Positions 1 through 7,442 of a DNA stretch of 24,962 nt are shown piece by piece. Made by a program: the position numbers and the translations under genes. The stretch is from Methanobacteriota archaeon (GTDB lineage Archaea; Thermoplasmatota; Thermoplasmata; RBG-16-68-12): NCBI GenBank assembly GCA_005878995.1, contig VBME01000148.1, positions 1 to 24,962 of the forward strand, in the 5' to 3' direction. The notes under the pieces are model-generated. The model did not search any database. It worked only from the letters and a program-made list of their open reading frames with translations, and was not told the origin of the DNA. Every line of letters starts with the position of its first letter. The first letter of the stretch is position 1.

Positions 1-1
1 A

Positions 2-253
2 TGCGTCGAGGCCCTCGAGATCGCGGAGGCCGCCGTGAAGAAGGGAAACCGCGGGGCCACGACGGACGTGGCAGTAGCGATCCTCCTCGCGGAGGCGGCG
101 ATCCGGGGTGCGAGCCTGAACTGCGCGATCAACCTCGCCTCGATCCGCGACGAGGCCTTCCGGACCCAAGCGGAGGAACGCGTCGAGGCGCTCCTGAAAC
201 GAGCCGACGCGATCGGACACGAGGCGATGGCCGTCGTCACGGGCCGGCTCTAA
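2..253 (+). CDS. Formimidoyltetrahydrofolate cyclodeaminase / methenyl-THF cyclohydrolase, C-terminal part (5' end outside window)
   Basis: Only the last 83 residues are visible; the reading frame is open from base 2, so the gene begins upstream. The residues NRGATTDVAVAILLAEAA followed by an RGASLNCAINLASI-type stretch match the C-terminal helices of the cyclodeaminase domain family (FTCD_C). In that family the helical bundle converts 5-formimidoyl-THF to 5,10-methenyl-THF and ammonia, or acts as a methenyl-THF cyclohydrolase (FchA). Urocanate hydratase lies 0.5 kb away on the same strand, which supports a role at the end of histidine degradation, where the formimidoyl group is passed to folate. 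The stop TAA (251-253) directly abuts the stop of the convergent gene (254-256). Whether a formimidoyltransferase domain is fused upstream cannot be seen. Confidence 0.82.
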   Translation, partial: CVEALEIAEAAVKKGNRGATTDVAVAILLAEAAIRGASLNCAINLASIRDEAFRTQAEERVEALLKRADAIGHEAMAVVTGRL

Positions 254-709
254 CTAGACGAGTCGGAACGAGGCGCTCACGTGGAGCGTCTGGCAGCCGC
301 CCCGGGCCGGGTCGCATCCCGAGAGGACTTCGATCTCGATCCGGTATTGCCCGGGTACGACCGGGGCCAAGCCGGACCCGGTCGTCTGGGTCGAGGCGGT
401 CCAGGACCAATTCTTCGTGGACCCGGCGCCGACTTCGACGATGATCCCGAGGCACGCATGCCGTTCCACCGGCTGCCACTGTCCGTTGACATTGCGGAGG
501 ATCTGCCAAGGCGCGGTGCACGAGAGGTAAACGGGATCATGGAGCCCGTTCCGAAGGGCGAAGTGCACGGTCTCTCCGACCGCGTACGTCGTCCGGTCGA
601 CGGTCAGCGTCACCCCAGGCAGGACCACCGTCACTGCGAGGGCCACTCCGAGGACCACGACGAACGGAGCGGTCAAGGTCGCAATCGTCGCGGCAACTTT
701 CGTCGCCAT
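254..709 (-). CDS. Membrane-anchored single-domain beta-sandwich protein (BsuPI-like), four cysteines
   Basis: This 151-residue protein has an uncleaved-looking N-terminal hydrophobic segment (about residues 8-31) and then an extracytoplasmic domain. The pattern '[19 protein letters not shown]' followed by a Cys (64), an intervening residue stretch, and a second Cys (86) resembles intracellular proteinase-inhibitor (BsuPI)/immunoglobulin-like beta sandwiches. The two-domain protein at 6510-7442 has the same layout with Cys pairs 23 residues apart. Two more Cys (132, 139) near the C-terminus could form a second disulfide. The start ATG (707-709) has a TATA-like element about 30 bases upstream, implying a very short leader. 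The function is unknown; I infer an outward-facing binding or structural role. The family name is a resemblance only. Confidence 0.6.
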   Translation of the reverse strand: MATKVAATIATLTAPFVVVLGVALAVTVVLPGVTLTVDRTTYAVGETVHFALRNGLHDPVYLSCTAPWQILRNVNGQWQPVERHACLGIIVEVGAGSTKNWSWTASTQTTGSGLAPVVPGQYRIEIEVLSGCDPARGGCQTLHVSASFRLV

Positions 710-736
710 GGGGAACCGGATTCGTCCAGGTCCGGA

Positions 737-750
737 ATGTATTTTTCGAC
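737..750. promoter_or_regulatory. A/T-rich TATA region shared by two divergent genes
   Basis: On the minus strand GAAAAATACATT ends about 30 bases before the ATG of the small anchored protein. On the plus strand the same bases read AATGTATTTTTC and sit about 25-30 bases before GTG 772 of urocanase. It is the only A/T-rich stretch between the two genes. Confidence 0.5.
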
Positions 751-771
751 ATCGTTCGGGTGTTGGCGTGC

Positions 772-2460
772 GTGGAAGTCAGAAAGGCTCAAGTCGGTCC
801 AGGGTCTATCGTGCGCCGCGTGGAGCGAATCAAGGCGGCCCGCGGGACGACGCTCCGGTGCAAAGGCTGGCGGCAAGAGGCGATCCTGCGGATGCTCGAG
901 AACAACCTCGAGAACGCGGAGAAGCCGGACGAGCTCATCATCTATGGGGGCACCGGGAAAGCCGCTCGGAATTGGGACGCGTTCCGTCGGATCGTCGAGA
1001 CCCTCAAGAGCCTCCGCGACGACGAAACGCTCGTCGTCCAGAGCGGCAAGCCGGTCGCGGTGTTCCGGACGCAGCGCGACGCCCCGCGCGTCCTGATCGC
1101 AAACGCGCATCTCGTGCCGCGGTGGTCGAACTGGGAGACGTTCCACGAGCTCGAGAAGCTCGGCCTCACAATGTACGGTCAGATGACCGCGGGTGGCTGG
1201 TCGTACATCGGGTCCCAGGGAATTGTCCAGGGCACCTACGAGACCTTCGCGGCGTGCGCGCGGAAGCACTTCGGCGGCTCCCTGAAAGGGCGGCTGGTCC
1301 TGACGGGCGGCATGGGCGGCATGGGAGGTGCGCAGCCACTCGCGATCAAGATGAACGAGGGCGTGTGCCTCGACGTCGAGGTTGACGAAGCCCGGATCCA
1401 GCGGCGCGTCGCGAACGGATACTGCGATCGCATCGTCTACGAGCTCGACGAAGCGCTCGAGACGGTGCTTGACGCGAAAGCGAGCGGGAGGGCGCTGTCG
1501 ATCGGCCTCGTCGGGAACTGTGCCGAGGTCCATCCGGAACTCGTACAACGACGCGTCCGGCCCGACATCGTAACCGACCAGACGAGCGCCCACGACCCGC
1601 TCGGCGGGTACATCCCGCGCGGGCTCACCGTCCGGCAGGCGACGGAACTCCGAGCGGACCGTCCGGACGAGTACCTTCGGCAGTCCCGGGAGTCGATCGC
1701 GATCCACGTGCGCGCGATGCTCGATTTCCTCCGCAACGGGAGCGTCGTGTTCGACTACGGCAACAACATCCGTGGCCAAGCGAAGGAGGCCGGGGTCCAA
1801 GACGCGTTCGCCTTCCAAGGGTTCGTGCCGCTGTTCATTCGTCCCCTTTTTGCAGAAGGCCGAGGGCCGTTTCGGTGGGTTGCCGTCACAGGAAACCCGG
1901 AGGACATCCTCAAGACGGACAGCGTCGTGTTGCGGGAGTTCCCGAACGACGAGACGCTCTCCCGCTGGATCCACCTCGCAGAGAAACACCTGCCGTGGGA
2001 AGGCCTTCCCGCTCGCGTATGCTGGCTGGGGTACGGAGAACGCGCGCGGTTCGGGAAGGTCATCAACCGAATGGTCGCCACGGGGGAACTGAGCGGGCCG
2101 ATCGTGATCACGCGGGACCACCTCGATGCCGGGTCCGTCGCGTCTCCCTACCGCGAGACGGAGGGAATGCGGGACGGTTCCGACGCGATCGCAGACTGGC
2201 CGATCCTGAACGCCTTGCTCAACACCGCCGCAGGGGCGGACCTCGTCGCGGTCCACAACGGTGGCGGCGTCGGAATCGGATACTCGACCCACGCGGGGGC
2301 GCTGGTTGTGTGTGACGGCACCGAGGATGCGGAGCGTCGGATCGACCGCGTCTTGACGACGGACCCGGGCATGGGCGTTGTGCGCCACGCGGACGCGGGG
2401 TACGAAGAGGCCGTGCGATTCGCGGCGGAGCACGGAATTCGCATGCCGTCTCGCGAGTGA
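772..2460 (+). CDS. hutU: Urocanate hydratase (urocanase)
   Basis: Converts urocanate to 4-imidazolone-5-propanoate using tightly bound NAD+ as electrophile; it is the second step of histidine degradation in the cytoplasm. The protein is about 562 residues, the usual length. Visible family motifs in order: the N-terminal [13 protein letters not shown] block, [11 protein letters not shown], the glycine-rich [37 protein letters not shown], the [13 protein letters not shown] block holding the catalytic Cys (codon 2020-2022, equivalent to Cys410 of the Pseudomonas enzyme), and [11 protein letters not shown] near the end. No key residue appears lost. The start is uncertain: in-frame GTG/TTG codons lie at 760, 763, 772, 811 and 820. 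I choose 772 because of its distance from the TATA region at 737-750, but 811 would also give a normal N-terminus. It is followed after 4 bases by a Nudix gene, probably co-transcribed. Confidence 0.95.
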   Translation: MEVRKAQVGPGSIVRRVERIKAARGTTLRCKGWRQEAILRMLENNLENAEKPDELIIYGGTGKAARNWDAFRRIVETLKSLRDDETLVVQSGKPVAVFRTQRDAPRVLIANAHLVPRWSNWETFHELEKLGLTMYGQMTAGGWSYIGSQGIVQGTYETFAACARKHFGGSLKGRLVLTGGMGGMGGAQPLAIKMNEGVCLDVEVDEARIQRRVANGYCDRIVYELDEALETVLDAKASGRALSIGLVGNCAEVHPELVQRRVRPDIVTDQTSAHDPLGGYIPRGLTVRQATELRADRPDEYLRQSRESIAIHVRAMLDFLRNGSVVFDYGNNIRGQAKEAGVQDAFAFQGFVPLFIRPLFAEGRGPFRWVAVTGNPEDILKTDSVVLREFPNDETLSRWIHLAEKHLPWEGLPARVCWLGYGERARFGKVINRMVATGELSGPIVITRDHLDAGSVASPYRETEGMRDGSDAIADWPILNALLNTAAGADLVAVHNGGGVGIGYSTHAGALVVCDGTEDAERRIDRVLTTDPGMGVVRHADAGYEEAVRFAAEHGIRMPSRE

Positions 2461-2464
2461 CGAG

Positions 2465-2863
2465 ATGGAACCGCAGGAGCACCCCTCCGTCGCGGTGGAT
2501 GGGCTCGTCCTCCGCAGCGGCAAGCTTGTGGCGGTCCGTCGCAAGAACGAACCGTTCCGCGGCATGCCGGCCCTTCCCGGCGGATTCGTCGAGCTCGGCG
2601 AGCGGACCGAGGACGCGGTGGTCCGCGAAGTGCGGGAGGAGACGGGCCTTGCGACGAAAGTGGTCCGTCTGGTCGGCGTTTTCTCGAATCCCGGGAGGGA
2701 CCCCCGAGGTCACGTCATCTCAATCGCGTACGCCCTGGAGGCCGTGAGCGGACGGCTGCGAGCCGGGAGCGATGCGGCCCAGATTGTTCGGATCGACTTA
2801 GCCGCGGTTCCACCGATGGCGTTCGACCACAACGAAATCGTCCGAGCCTGGCGCCGACCTTAG
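2465..2863 (+). CDS. Nudix hydrolase (ADP-ribose pyrophosphatase-like)
   Basis: 132 residues. The Nudix box is complete: G-FVELG-E-RTEDAVV-REVREETGL matches GX5EX7REUXEEXGU, which binds Mg2+ and cleaves the diphosphate of nucleoside-diphosphate-X compounds. The N-terminal beta strand (VAVDGLVLRSGKLVAVRRKN) and the PALPGGFVE sequence before the box are typical of small archaeal ADP-ribose or NTP pyrophosphatases. The exact substrate cannot be read from sequence. The start ATG lies 4 bases after the urocanase stop, so the two are likely one transcript; NAD-related housekeeping beside an NAD+-dependent urocanase is an attractive but unproven link. The stop TAG (2861-2863) overlaps the stop of the convergent gene through TTAG. 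Confidence 0.9.
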   Translation: MEPQEHPSVAVDGLVLRSGKLVAVRRKNEPFRGMPALPGGFVELGERTEDAVVREVREETGLATKVVRLVGVFSNPGRDPRGHVISIAYALEAVSGRLRAGSDAAQIVRIDLAAVPPMAFDHNEIVRAWRRP

Positions 2864-3432
2864 AGCTCCGCGCGGGGTCCGGCCCACGCTTTCTTCGCCG
2901 TGCCCGGAATCCAGCCGATGACGATGAGCGCGAGGGAGACCACGACCAGTAGAACGAGGCCGCTCGCACTGGTCTGAGCGCCCGCAAGCGTCCCTGCCGC
3001 AATGCCGAACGCGACGAACCGGGAGGCCATCGCCCCGAGGCCCGCGAGCAACCCGGCGCGAGAGCCCGCCGCAACGCTCACCCACAGGATCCAGGCGGCG
3101 GCGATGATCAAGAAAACGAGCGAGAGCGCATACGGAAACAAGCTCTCCGAACCGACGGACAAGACCGGGACGGAGGCGAACGCGAGGAGGAACGCGATCA
3201 CAGCGAAGAGGCCCTTGAAGCCACGACCGTACCCGTAGAGCTCTCGGTAGCGGCGACCGACCTCCTCGGGGGTGCCGAGCGCCGTGAGGGAGGATCCGAC
3301 GTTCCCGCCGTTCGCCGCCGTGGATTCCGCGATGTGGCTGCGGAGTTCGCGCAAGATGTCGTCTCGCACGGCGGGCTCCATCCCCGCCATGGCACGCCGA
3401 ACCCGTCCGACGTAGTCCTCCGAAGGCGTCAT
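2860..3432 (-). CDS. HAAS-domain integral membrane protein partnered with PadR
   Basis: 190 residues. Residues 1-65 are soluble and helical, with EDYVGRVRRAMAG, a DDILRELRSHI segment and 'ALGTPEEVGRRYRELYG', the pattern of HAAS (DUF1700-type) domains. Four probable membrane helices follow at about 71-91, 100-121, 126-150 and 155-175. Such proteins are commonly encoded directly behind a PadR regulator and are thought to form a signalling or envelope-stress pair; the ligand is unknown. Here the ATG overlaps the padR stop as ATGA (3429-3432), so translation is coupled. The ATG at 3432 is chosen for that overlap and because the sequence upstream in frame is the padR shadow. The stop overlaps the Nudix stop on the other strand. 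Confidence 0.75.
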   Translation of the reverse strand: MTPSEDYVGRVRRAMAGMEPAVRDDILRELRSHIAESTAANGGNVGSSLTALGTPEEVGRRYRELYGYGRGFKGLFAVIAFLLAFASVPVLSVGSESLFPYALSLVFLIIAAAWILWVSVAAGSRAGLLAGLGAMASRFVAFGIAAGTLAGAQTSASGLVLLVVVSLALIVIGWIPGTAKKAWAGPRAEL

Positions 3433-3776
3433 CGGGCTCCCTCCAGCACCCGCTCCGCGCCGCGGGTCATCGCGTCCCAGATCGCCAGTGCCTCTCTCAG
3501 CGCGGTCCGCCCTCGGTCCGTGAGTCGGTAGTACTTCCTCGGCATGCCGCTCTCCGGCTCCTGCCACCGGCTCTGCACGAACCCTCGCTCCTCGAGCCGC
3601 CGGAGCGCCGGATACAGCGTCCCCTCCTTGAGGTCGAAGAACCCGTTCGACCGGTCGCGCAGTTCGTGGAGGATCTGGAACCCGTACTTCTCTTCCTTCG
3701 CGAGGAGCGCGAGGAGGCAGAGCTGGATCGAGCCCTTCTTCAGTTCCGCCGTCCACTCCGGGGAGACTTCGGGCAT
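3429..3776 (-). CDS. PadR-family transcriptional regulator
   Basis: 115 residues, the usual size of short (subfamily 2) PadR proteins. The N-terminal winged helix is clear: 'LKKGSIQLCLLALLAKEEKYGFQI' leads to the recognition segment 'LKEGTLYPALRRLEERGFV' and the wing 'PRKYYRLTDRGRTAL'. A C-terminal dimerisation helix (REALAIWDAMTRGAERVL) follows. PadR proteins are usually ligand-responsive repressors. A TATA-like CGATATAGCG lies about 27-36 bases upstream of the ATG, giving a near-leaderless transcript. It is translationally coupled to the HAAS membrane protein, so the pair probably controls its own expression and possibly the surface protein whose 3' end lies 157 bases upstream; that target is inference. 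Confidence 0.93.
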   Translation of the reverse strand: MPEVSPEWTAELKKGSIQLCLLALLAKEEKYGFQILHELRDRSNGFFDLKEGTLYPALRRLEERGFVQSRWQEPESGMPRKYYRLTDRGRTALREALAIWDAMTRGAERVLEGAR

Positions 3777-3802
3777 CCCGCGCGCCTCGTATCAGGACCT
3801 CG

Positions 3803-3812
3803 CTATATCGGC
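3803..3812 (-). promoter_or_regulatory. TATA box of padR
   Basis: Minus-strand CGATATAGCG, centred about 31 bases before ATG 3776. It predicts a transcript start within several bases of the start codon. The remaining bases between 3777 and 3932 hold no other recognisable element. Confidence 0.45.
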
Positions 3813-3932
3813 TTTCGGTCGCGGATCGGGGGCGCCGGTGGCCGAAGGGTTCCGACGCCGTCTTGGATCCCTCCGTGGAACGCGGTCATTCGACGCTCGC
3901 GATTTGAAGCGAAAAAGGGAAGGGGGAGGCGC

Positions 3933-5267
3933 TTACTTCGGGCGCCTCGCCTTCGCTCGCAGGTACAGGGCGGGACCCAAGGCAATGGCGACGACCGCCA
4001 GCTGCGCCGCGAGGATCGTCAAGGGCGTGAGGTTCACCCCGGTCGGCAGGTCGACAAGCGTCTCCGTCGAAATTGCCGGGTCGTGCACGATCGTCTGCCC
4101 CGCGGGATACACGAACGCCGCGCGGAGCCAGAACCCGAGGAAGTACGCTCCATTGTGGGAGAGCGTGAGGCGCCCACCGCCTTGGATGTTGAACGACATC
4201 GCATTAGGCTCGTTGACTCCGTCGACCGTGACATCGGTCACCCATGTGAACCGTCCGATCCGCGTGAACGCGTCATCGAGGTACACGGAATCGCGCGTGT
4301 AGAGGCGCGGGTGGGTCGGGGCGGTCTCGTTCAGGGTTGCAGGGTCCCCGAGCGTCGTGCGGTTGCCGTCGTCGGCGTGGTCGGCCTGGAACGCCTCGTG
4401 GATGAAGTCCGCGGTCCGCTCCGGAATGAAGTTTCCGAAGAGGAGGTGCGTCTCGAGGGCAAGCTTGTCCCCCGGGTACGCGAAGTCCCAGCCCGTGATG
4501 TTGTGGTCGTACTTCGCCCCCATCGCGACTGCGGGACCGGTCACGTTCTTGTACCCCTCGAACTGGACGTGGGTGATGTCATACCGGTTGCCGTCGTCCA
4601 CCATGACCTTGTACCAAGGCACTCGGGCCGTCTTGTCCCGCGTGTCGACGGTCAGGTGGAAAGTGAACGCGACGTGGTTCAGCTTCCCATCACCGATTCC
4701 GGTGGGGTCCAAGACCCGGGTGTAGTTCAGATCGTTCGCCGAGACCGTAAAGTTCACGAACGTGACACCGCCCGACGTGCCGTTGGTCAGGTCGCTCAGG
4801 CTCCATGCGGCGACCAGGGTGCGTGCCTTCACGGGCACGTTTTGCGTCAGCGGCATGGGGAACAGGCTATCGACGCTCATCAGATCGAACCCGTCCGTCG
4901 TGTTCTTCTCTTGGAACTCGATGAACCGGTTCAAGCTCTGCGCCAAGACGGTGTACACCGGGATCCCACGGGTCGCGAGGTAGTCCCCGCGCGCGTCGTA
5001 AATGTCCGCACCGCCGAGGAACCGCTTGTACTCCGCGAAAATCACGATGTCATTCCGATGATTGCTCGTCCCGTAGACGACGCCGAACACGGCATCCCCC
5101 GCCTTGACCGCGACCAAGTCGCCGCCACCGAGCCGGTCCGTGACGACGGGCCCGATGATGACCGGCGTGAGGTCGCGGCCGGGGCTCGCCGCGCTCGCGG
5201 TTCCCATCAGGCCGAGCGGGACCGCAAGCATGACAGCCATCGCCAACACCGCAGCCAATGTCCGCAT
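3933..5267 (-). CDS. Secreted, C-terminally anchored, probably N-glycosylated surface protein of unknown function
   Basis: 444 residues. The N-terminus has a classical signal peptide (MRTLAAVLAM, hydrophobic core, then MGTASAAS with a likely cleavage after ASA). The C-terminus has one membrane helix (about residues 412-435) followed by the basic tail RAKARRPK, so the bulk is outside. Nine N-x-S/T sequons are spread through the ectodomain (for example NTT, NGT, NFT, NYT, NVT, NIT, NRT, NET), as expected of an archaeal surface glycoprotein. The ectodomain is Asp-, Thr- and Val-rich and beta-like, and I recognise no enzyme motif. ATG 5267 is chosen over an upstream in-frame start because a strong ribosome-binding site AGGAGCT lies 6 bases before it. 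The promoter carries an operator-like repeat cluster (5301-5324), so expression is probably regulated. Confidence 0.8.
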   Translation of the reverse strand: MRTLAAVLAMAVMLAVPLGLMGTASAASPGRDLTPVIIGPVVTDRLGGGDLVAVKAGDAVFGVVYGTSNHRNDIVIFAEYKRFLGGADIYDARGDYLATRGIPVYTVLAQSLNRFIEFQEKNTTDGFDLMSVDSLFPMPLTQNVPVKARTLVAAWSLSDLTNGTSGGVTFVNFTVSANDLNYTRVLDPTGIGDGKLNHVAFTFHLTVDTRDKTARVPWYKVMVDDGNRYDITHVQFEGYKNVTGPAVAMGAKYDHNITGWDFAYPGDKLALETHLLFGNFIPERTADFIHEAFQADHADDGNRTTLGDPATLNETAPTHPRLYTRDSVYLDDAFTRIGRFTWVTDVTVDGVNEPNAMSFNIQGGGRLTLSHNGAYFLGFWLRAAFVYPAGQTIVHDPAISTETLVDLPTGVNLTPLTILAAQLAVVAIALGPALYLRAKARRPK

Positions 5268-5273
5268 ATTTTC

Positions 5274-5280
5274 AGCTCCT
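5274..5280 (-). promoter_or_regulatory. Strong Shine-Dalgarno site fixing the start of the surface protein
   Basis: Minus-strand AGGAGCT, 6 bases before ATG 5267. This is unusual in a window where many genes look leaderless. Confidence 0.7.
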
Positions 5281-5283
5281 TTC

Positions 5284-5299
5284 GAGGCATCCAAGCCTC
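5284..5299 (-). repeat. Short inverted repeat in the 5' leader of the surface-protein gene
   Basis: GAGGC-ATCCAA-GCCTC: a perfect 5-bp stem with a 6-base loop, just upstream of the ribosome-binding site. It could fold in the mRNA leader. No terminator-like T run follows it. Confidence 0.35.
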
Positions 5300-5300
5300 A

Positions 5301-5324
5301 CTATGTACATAGTGACGCTATGTA
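5301..5324. promoter_or_regulatory. Operator-like cluster: CTATGTA repeated three times
   Basis: CTATGTACATAG (5301-5312) is a perfect 12-bp palindrome. A further CTATGTA at 5318-5324 forms a second inverted pair with TACATAG (5306-5312) around a 5-base spacer. The same heptamer thus occurs twice in direct orientation, 17 bp apart, and once inverted. The cluster lies immediately downstream of the minus-strand TATA box and over the expected transcript start of the surface-protein gene, a typical place for repressor binding. The cognate regulator is unknown; the nearby PadR protein is a candidate only. Confidence 0.6.
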
Positions 5325-5330
5325 TTTAAG
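5323..5330 (-). promoter_or_regulatory. TATA box of the surface-protein gene
   Basis: Minus-strand CTTAAATA, predicting transcription from about 5300, giving a leader of about 33 bases that carries the Shine-Dalgarno site. It touches the operator-like cluster. Confidence 0.55.
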
Positions 5331-5358
5331 ACAATCTCGACGATTCTCAGTGAGAGCC

Positions 5359-5366
5359 CATATACT
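5359..5366 (+). promoter_or_regulatory. TATA box of the PIN-domain gene
   Basis: CATATACT, about 26 bases before GTG 5389. This spacing predicts a leaderless mRNA and supports that start codon. Confidence 0.5.
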
Positions 5367-5388
5367 CCAGCATCGATGGACGAAAACG

Positions 5389-5754
5389 GTGCCTCGACTC
5401 GTCTTGCTCGACACGAATGCGCTGCTCATGCCGTTCCAGTTCCAGGTCCACCTGGAGGCGGAGCTCCACCGCCTATTGGGCGACGTCGAAATCGCGGTGC
5501 CGAGCCCGGTCCTGTCCGAACTCACACTGATGGCCGATGACAATCGGGACGCCCGCGCCGGCGCACGCCTGGCGAAGAAGTACCGCGCGATCGAGGGACA
5601 CGGTTCCGCGGACGATGCGCTCCTTGACCTCGCGGTGGCACACCGCGCCGTCGTCGTGACGAACGATCAGCCCCTCCTCGACCGGTTGAAATCCGCGGCA
5701 ATCCCGCGGGTGTTCCTGCGCTCCCGGAATCATCTCGTCGCCGAAGGCGTGTAA
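5389..5754 (+). CDS. PIN-domain ribonuclease, archaeal Fcf1/VapC9-like
   Basis: 121 residues. The start of the protein, PRLVLLDTNALLMPFQFQV, carries the first catalytic Asp of PIN nucleases; the Glu of VLSELTLM, the Asp pair in SADDALLDLA, and TNDQPLLDRL supply the other acidic residues that bind Mg2+/Mn2+. The wording 'DTNALLMPFQF' and the C-terminal VFLRSRNHL are typical of the conserved archaeal PIN proteins related to rRNA-processing Fcf1/Utp24 rather than of plasmid toxin families. No antitoxin gene is adjacent, which supports a housekeeping RNA-processing role. The GTG start is fixed by the TATA at 5359-5366; the longer upstream frame would run through the divergent promoter. Followed after 42 bases by riboflavin kinase. 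Confidence 0.88.
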   Translation: MPRLVLLDTNALLMPFQFQVHLEAELHRLLGDVEIAVPSPVLSELTLMADDNRDARAGARLAKKYRAIEGHGSADDALLDLAVAHRAVVVTNDQPLLDRLKSAAIPRVFLRSRNHLVAEGV

Positions 5755-5796
5755 CCGGGAAAAGGAATAAGCGAGCGTCGCTCCTCTCCCGCGCGG

Positions 5797-6453
5797 TTGA
5801 AGCCGTACCACGTCGAGACGCTGAAAGCGATCGCCCTTCTCGGGGGGACGAAAGAGTTCGTGAACCTGTCGTCCGGGGAGCTCGGCAAGTTGATCGGCGT
5901 GAGCCAGCAGAGCGCCTCCCAGCGGATCCTCGAACTGATCCGCGAGGGCTTGGTCGCGCGAGACCTCGCGACCCGCCGGCAGCGGATCCGACTCACGCCG
6001 CGCGGGAACGATGTCGTCCGCAAGGAGTACGCCGACTACCAGCGGATTTTCGAAATCAAAGAGACGATGACGATCTCGGGGACGGTCACGAGTGGCCTCC
6101 GGGAGGGCGCGTTCTACATGCGACAGAAAGGGTACCGAGACCAGTTTCGGAAGAAGCTCTGGTTCGAGCCGTACGAGGGCACGTTGAATCTGAAGATCGC
6201 GGGTCCGGACCTCGCGAAGCTCCAGGTCCTCCAGGACAGCCCGGGGATCGAGATCTCCGGATTCGAGGCGAGCGGACGCACGTTCGGGGGCGCGAAGTGT
6301 TTCCTGGCGACGATCGGCCTTGTGGACTGCGCCGTGATCATGCCGATCCGCACCCACCACACGGACGTCCTCGAAGTGATCTCGAAGCATTTCCTCCGCG
6401 GCTCCCTCGGGCTGAAGGACGGCGACATCGTCGAACTCCTCGTGAGCCTCTGA
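5797..6453 (+). CDS. ribK: CTP-dependent riboflavin kinase with N-terminal HTH domain
   Basis: 218 residues. Makes FMN from riboflavin with CTP as phosphate donor, the archaeal (DUF120) enzyme. Residues 1-85 form a winged helix (SSGELGKLIGVSQQSASQRI, then LVARDLATRRQRIRLTPRG). Residues from about 93 on form the kinase: GTVTSGLREGAFYM, a GYRDQF turn, and EPYEGTLNL, the conserved cradle-loop sequence that binds nucleotide and flavin. HTH-RibK fusions are widespread in Euryarchaeota, and the HTH part may autoregulate, as in RbkR, which controls riboflavin genes. The TTG start is the only start codon in frame between the preceding gene and the first conserved residue, and gives the natural N-terminus. 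Likely co-transcribed with the PIN gene. Confidence 0.93.
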   Translation: MKPYHVETLKAIALLGGTKEFVNLSSGELGKLIGVSQQSASQRILELIREGLVARDLATRRQRIRLTPRGNDVVRKEYADYQRIFEIKETMTISGTVTSGLREGAFYMRQKGYRDQFRKKLWFEPYEGTLNLKIAGPDLAKLQVLQDSPGIEISGFEASGRTFGGAKCFLATIGLVDCAVIMPIRTHHTDVLEVISKHFLRGSLGLKDGDIVELLVSL

Positions 6454-6509
6454 CCCGATGGGGCTACCGTGTTCGAAGGATTCATGAGCCCGAAGCGTCT
6501 TGATGCGGC

Positions 6510-7442
6510 GTGCGGCCCACGAGAACGGGCTGGGTGCTCCTCGCAGCTGCCATCGTAGCGGGCATCATCCTCCTATCCAGCGTCCTCGTTTTCGCACCGT
6601 CTCTTTTGTTCGGTCCGCGCAGTCCCATCTCAGGACTGACGGCGTCCGTCAGCGCTGACAAGGACGGATACCTTCCAGGAGAGCCTGTCCTAATCACGTT
6701 CACCGTCATGAACGCAGGCGATGCGGTCGCTGACGTCCGATTCGGCAGTCGATGCCTCGCCTCGTATGCAATCCACGCCCCGGATGGGTCCGCGATTTAC
6801 GACTACGTGTCCCATTTCGCTTGCCTCCCAGCATTCGCGAACTTCAGTCTCCGCCCGGGCGATTCGCGGGTCTTCACATTCTCGTGGGGTCAGACATCGG
6901 ATTCAGGCTTCCCGGTCTTGACCTCCCGCGCGTACCGAGTTCAGGGCTCCCTCCGGTCGATGATCCCGTCTCCAGGCCCGTCCGCGGAGACTTCGATTTT
7001 CGTCATGGGAGGCGCAACAGAACCGAACCTCGCATTCACTGCCCAGATGGACCAGGCGGTCTACGATCCAGGGAATTTGGCGAAGGTCAGTGTAACCCTG
7101 ACAAATATCGGGCTGAACGCGGTCACGATGCACTTCGCCAACCCGTGTTTCGCGCAGTTCGTCGTGCTCGATCCGACGGGTGAAGCGGTGTACAACTCGT
7201 CGAAGTGGTGGGGCTGCATCCAAGTCCTCGCGGACGTGACGCTCGCGCCGGGGGAATCTCGGAGCCATGTGTTCCCTTGGAACCTGTCAAGCGATACGGG
7301 CGAGCCACTTCCCGGGGGACACGAATACCGTGTCGTGCCGTCGTTCTTATGGGTCTACGCGTCCTCATATCAGAGGTTCGTGTCCCGCACGGATGTCGCC
7401 ACCTTCACACTGACGGGTTCCACGTCTAGCTTCGGTACCTAG
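6510..7442 (+). CDS. Membrane-anchored protein with two BsuPI-like domains
   Basis: 310 residues. One N-terminal membrane segment (about 8-30), then two tandem beta-sandwich repeats at about 43-165 and 172-300. Each repeat has the order 'Asp/Val-rich strand, YxPG, LTF/LTN-type strand, Cys, DPxGxxxY, Cys, LxPGxSRxxxFxW', as in BsuPI-type domains. The Cys pairs are 82/105 and 213/236, exactly 23 apart in both, so each repeat likely has one disulfide outside the cell. The protein at 254-709 is a one-domain version. The GTG start gives the RPTRTGW leader directly before the membrane helix. The stop TAG overlaps the purQ stop through CTAG. The role is unknown; it could bind a protein or metal ligand at the cell surface. 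Confidence 0.65.
   Translation: MRPTRTGWVLLAAAIVAGIILLSSVLVFAPSLLFGPRSPISGLTASVSADKDGYLPGEPVLITFTVMNAGDAVADVRFGSRCLASYAIHAPDGSAIYDYVSHFACLPAFANFSLRPGDSRVFTFSWGQTSDSGFPVLTSRAYRVQGSLRSMIPSPGPSAETSIFVMGGATEPNLAFTAQMDQAVYDPGNLAKVSVTLTNIGLNAVTMHFANPCFAQFVVLDPTGEAVYNSSKWWGCIQVLADVTLAPGESRSHVFPWNLSSDTGEPLPGGHEYRVVPSFLWVYASSYQRFVSRTDVATFTLTGSTSSFGT

Noticed and set aside
673..2565. 630-residue open frame antisense to urocanase
   Set aside because: Arg/Asp/Val-rich, no motif, wholly opposite a clear hutU. Long antisense frames are expected at this GC content. The same applies to 3666-5312 plus, 9053-10390 minus, 11645-12751 minus and 16025-17299 minus.
5389..6453. VapBC toxin-antitoxin pair formed by the PIN protein and the HTH protein after it
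   Set aside because: The HTH belongs to a full riboflavin kinase, and the PIN sequence is of the conserved archaeal Fcf1-like type, so this is not a toxin module.
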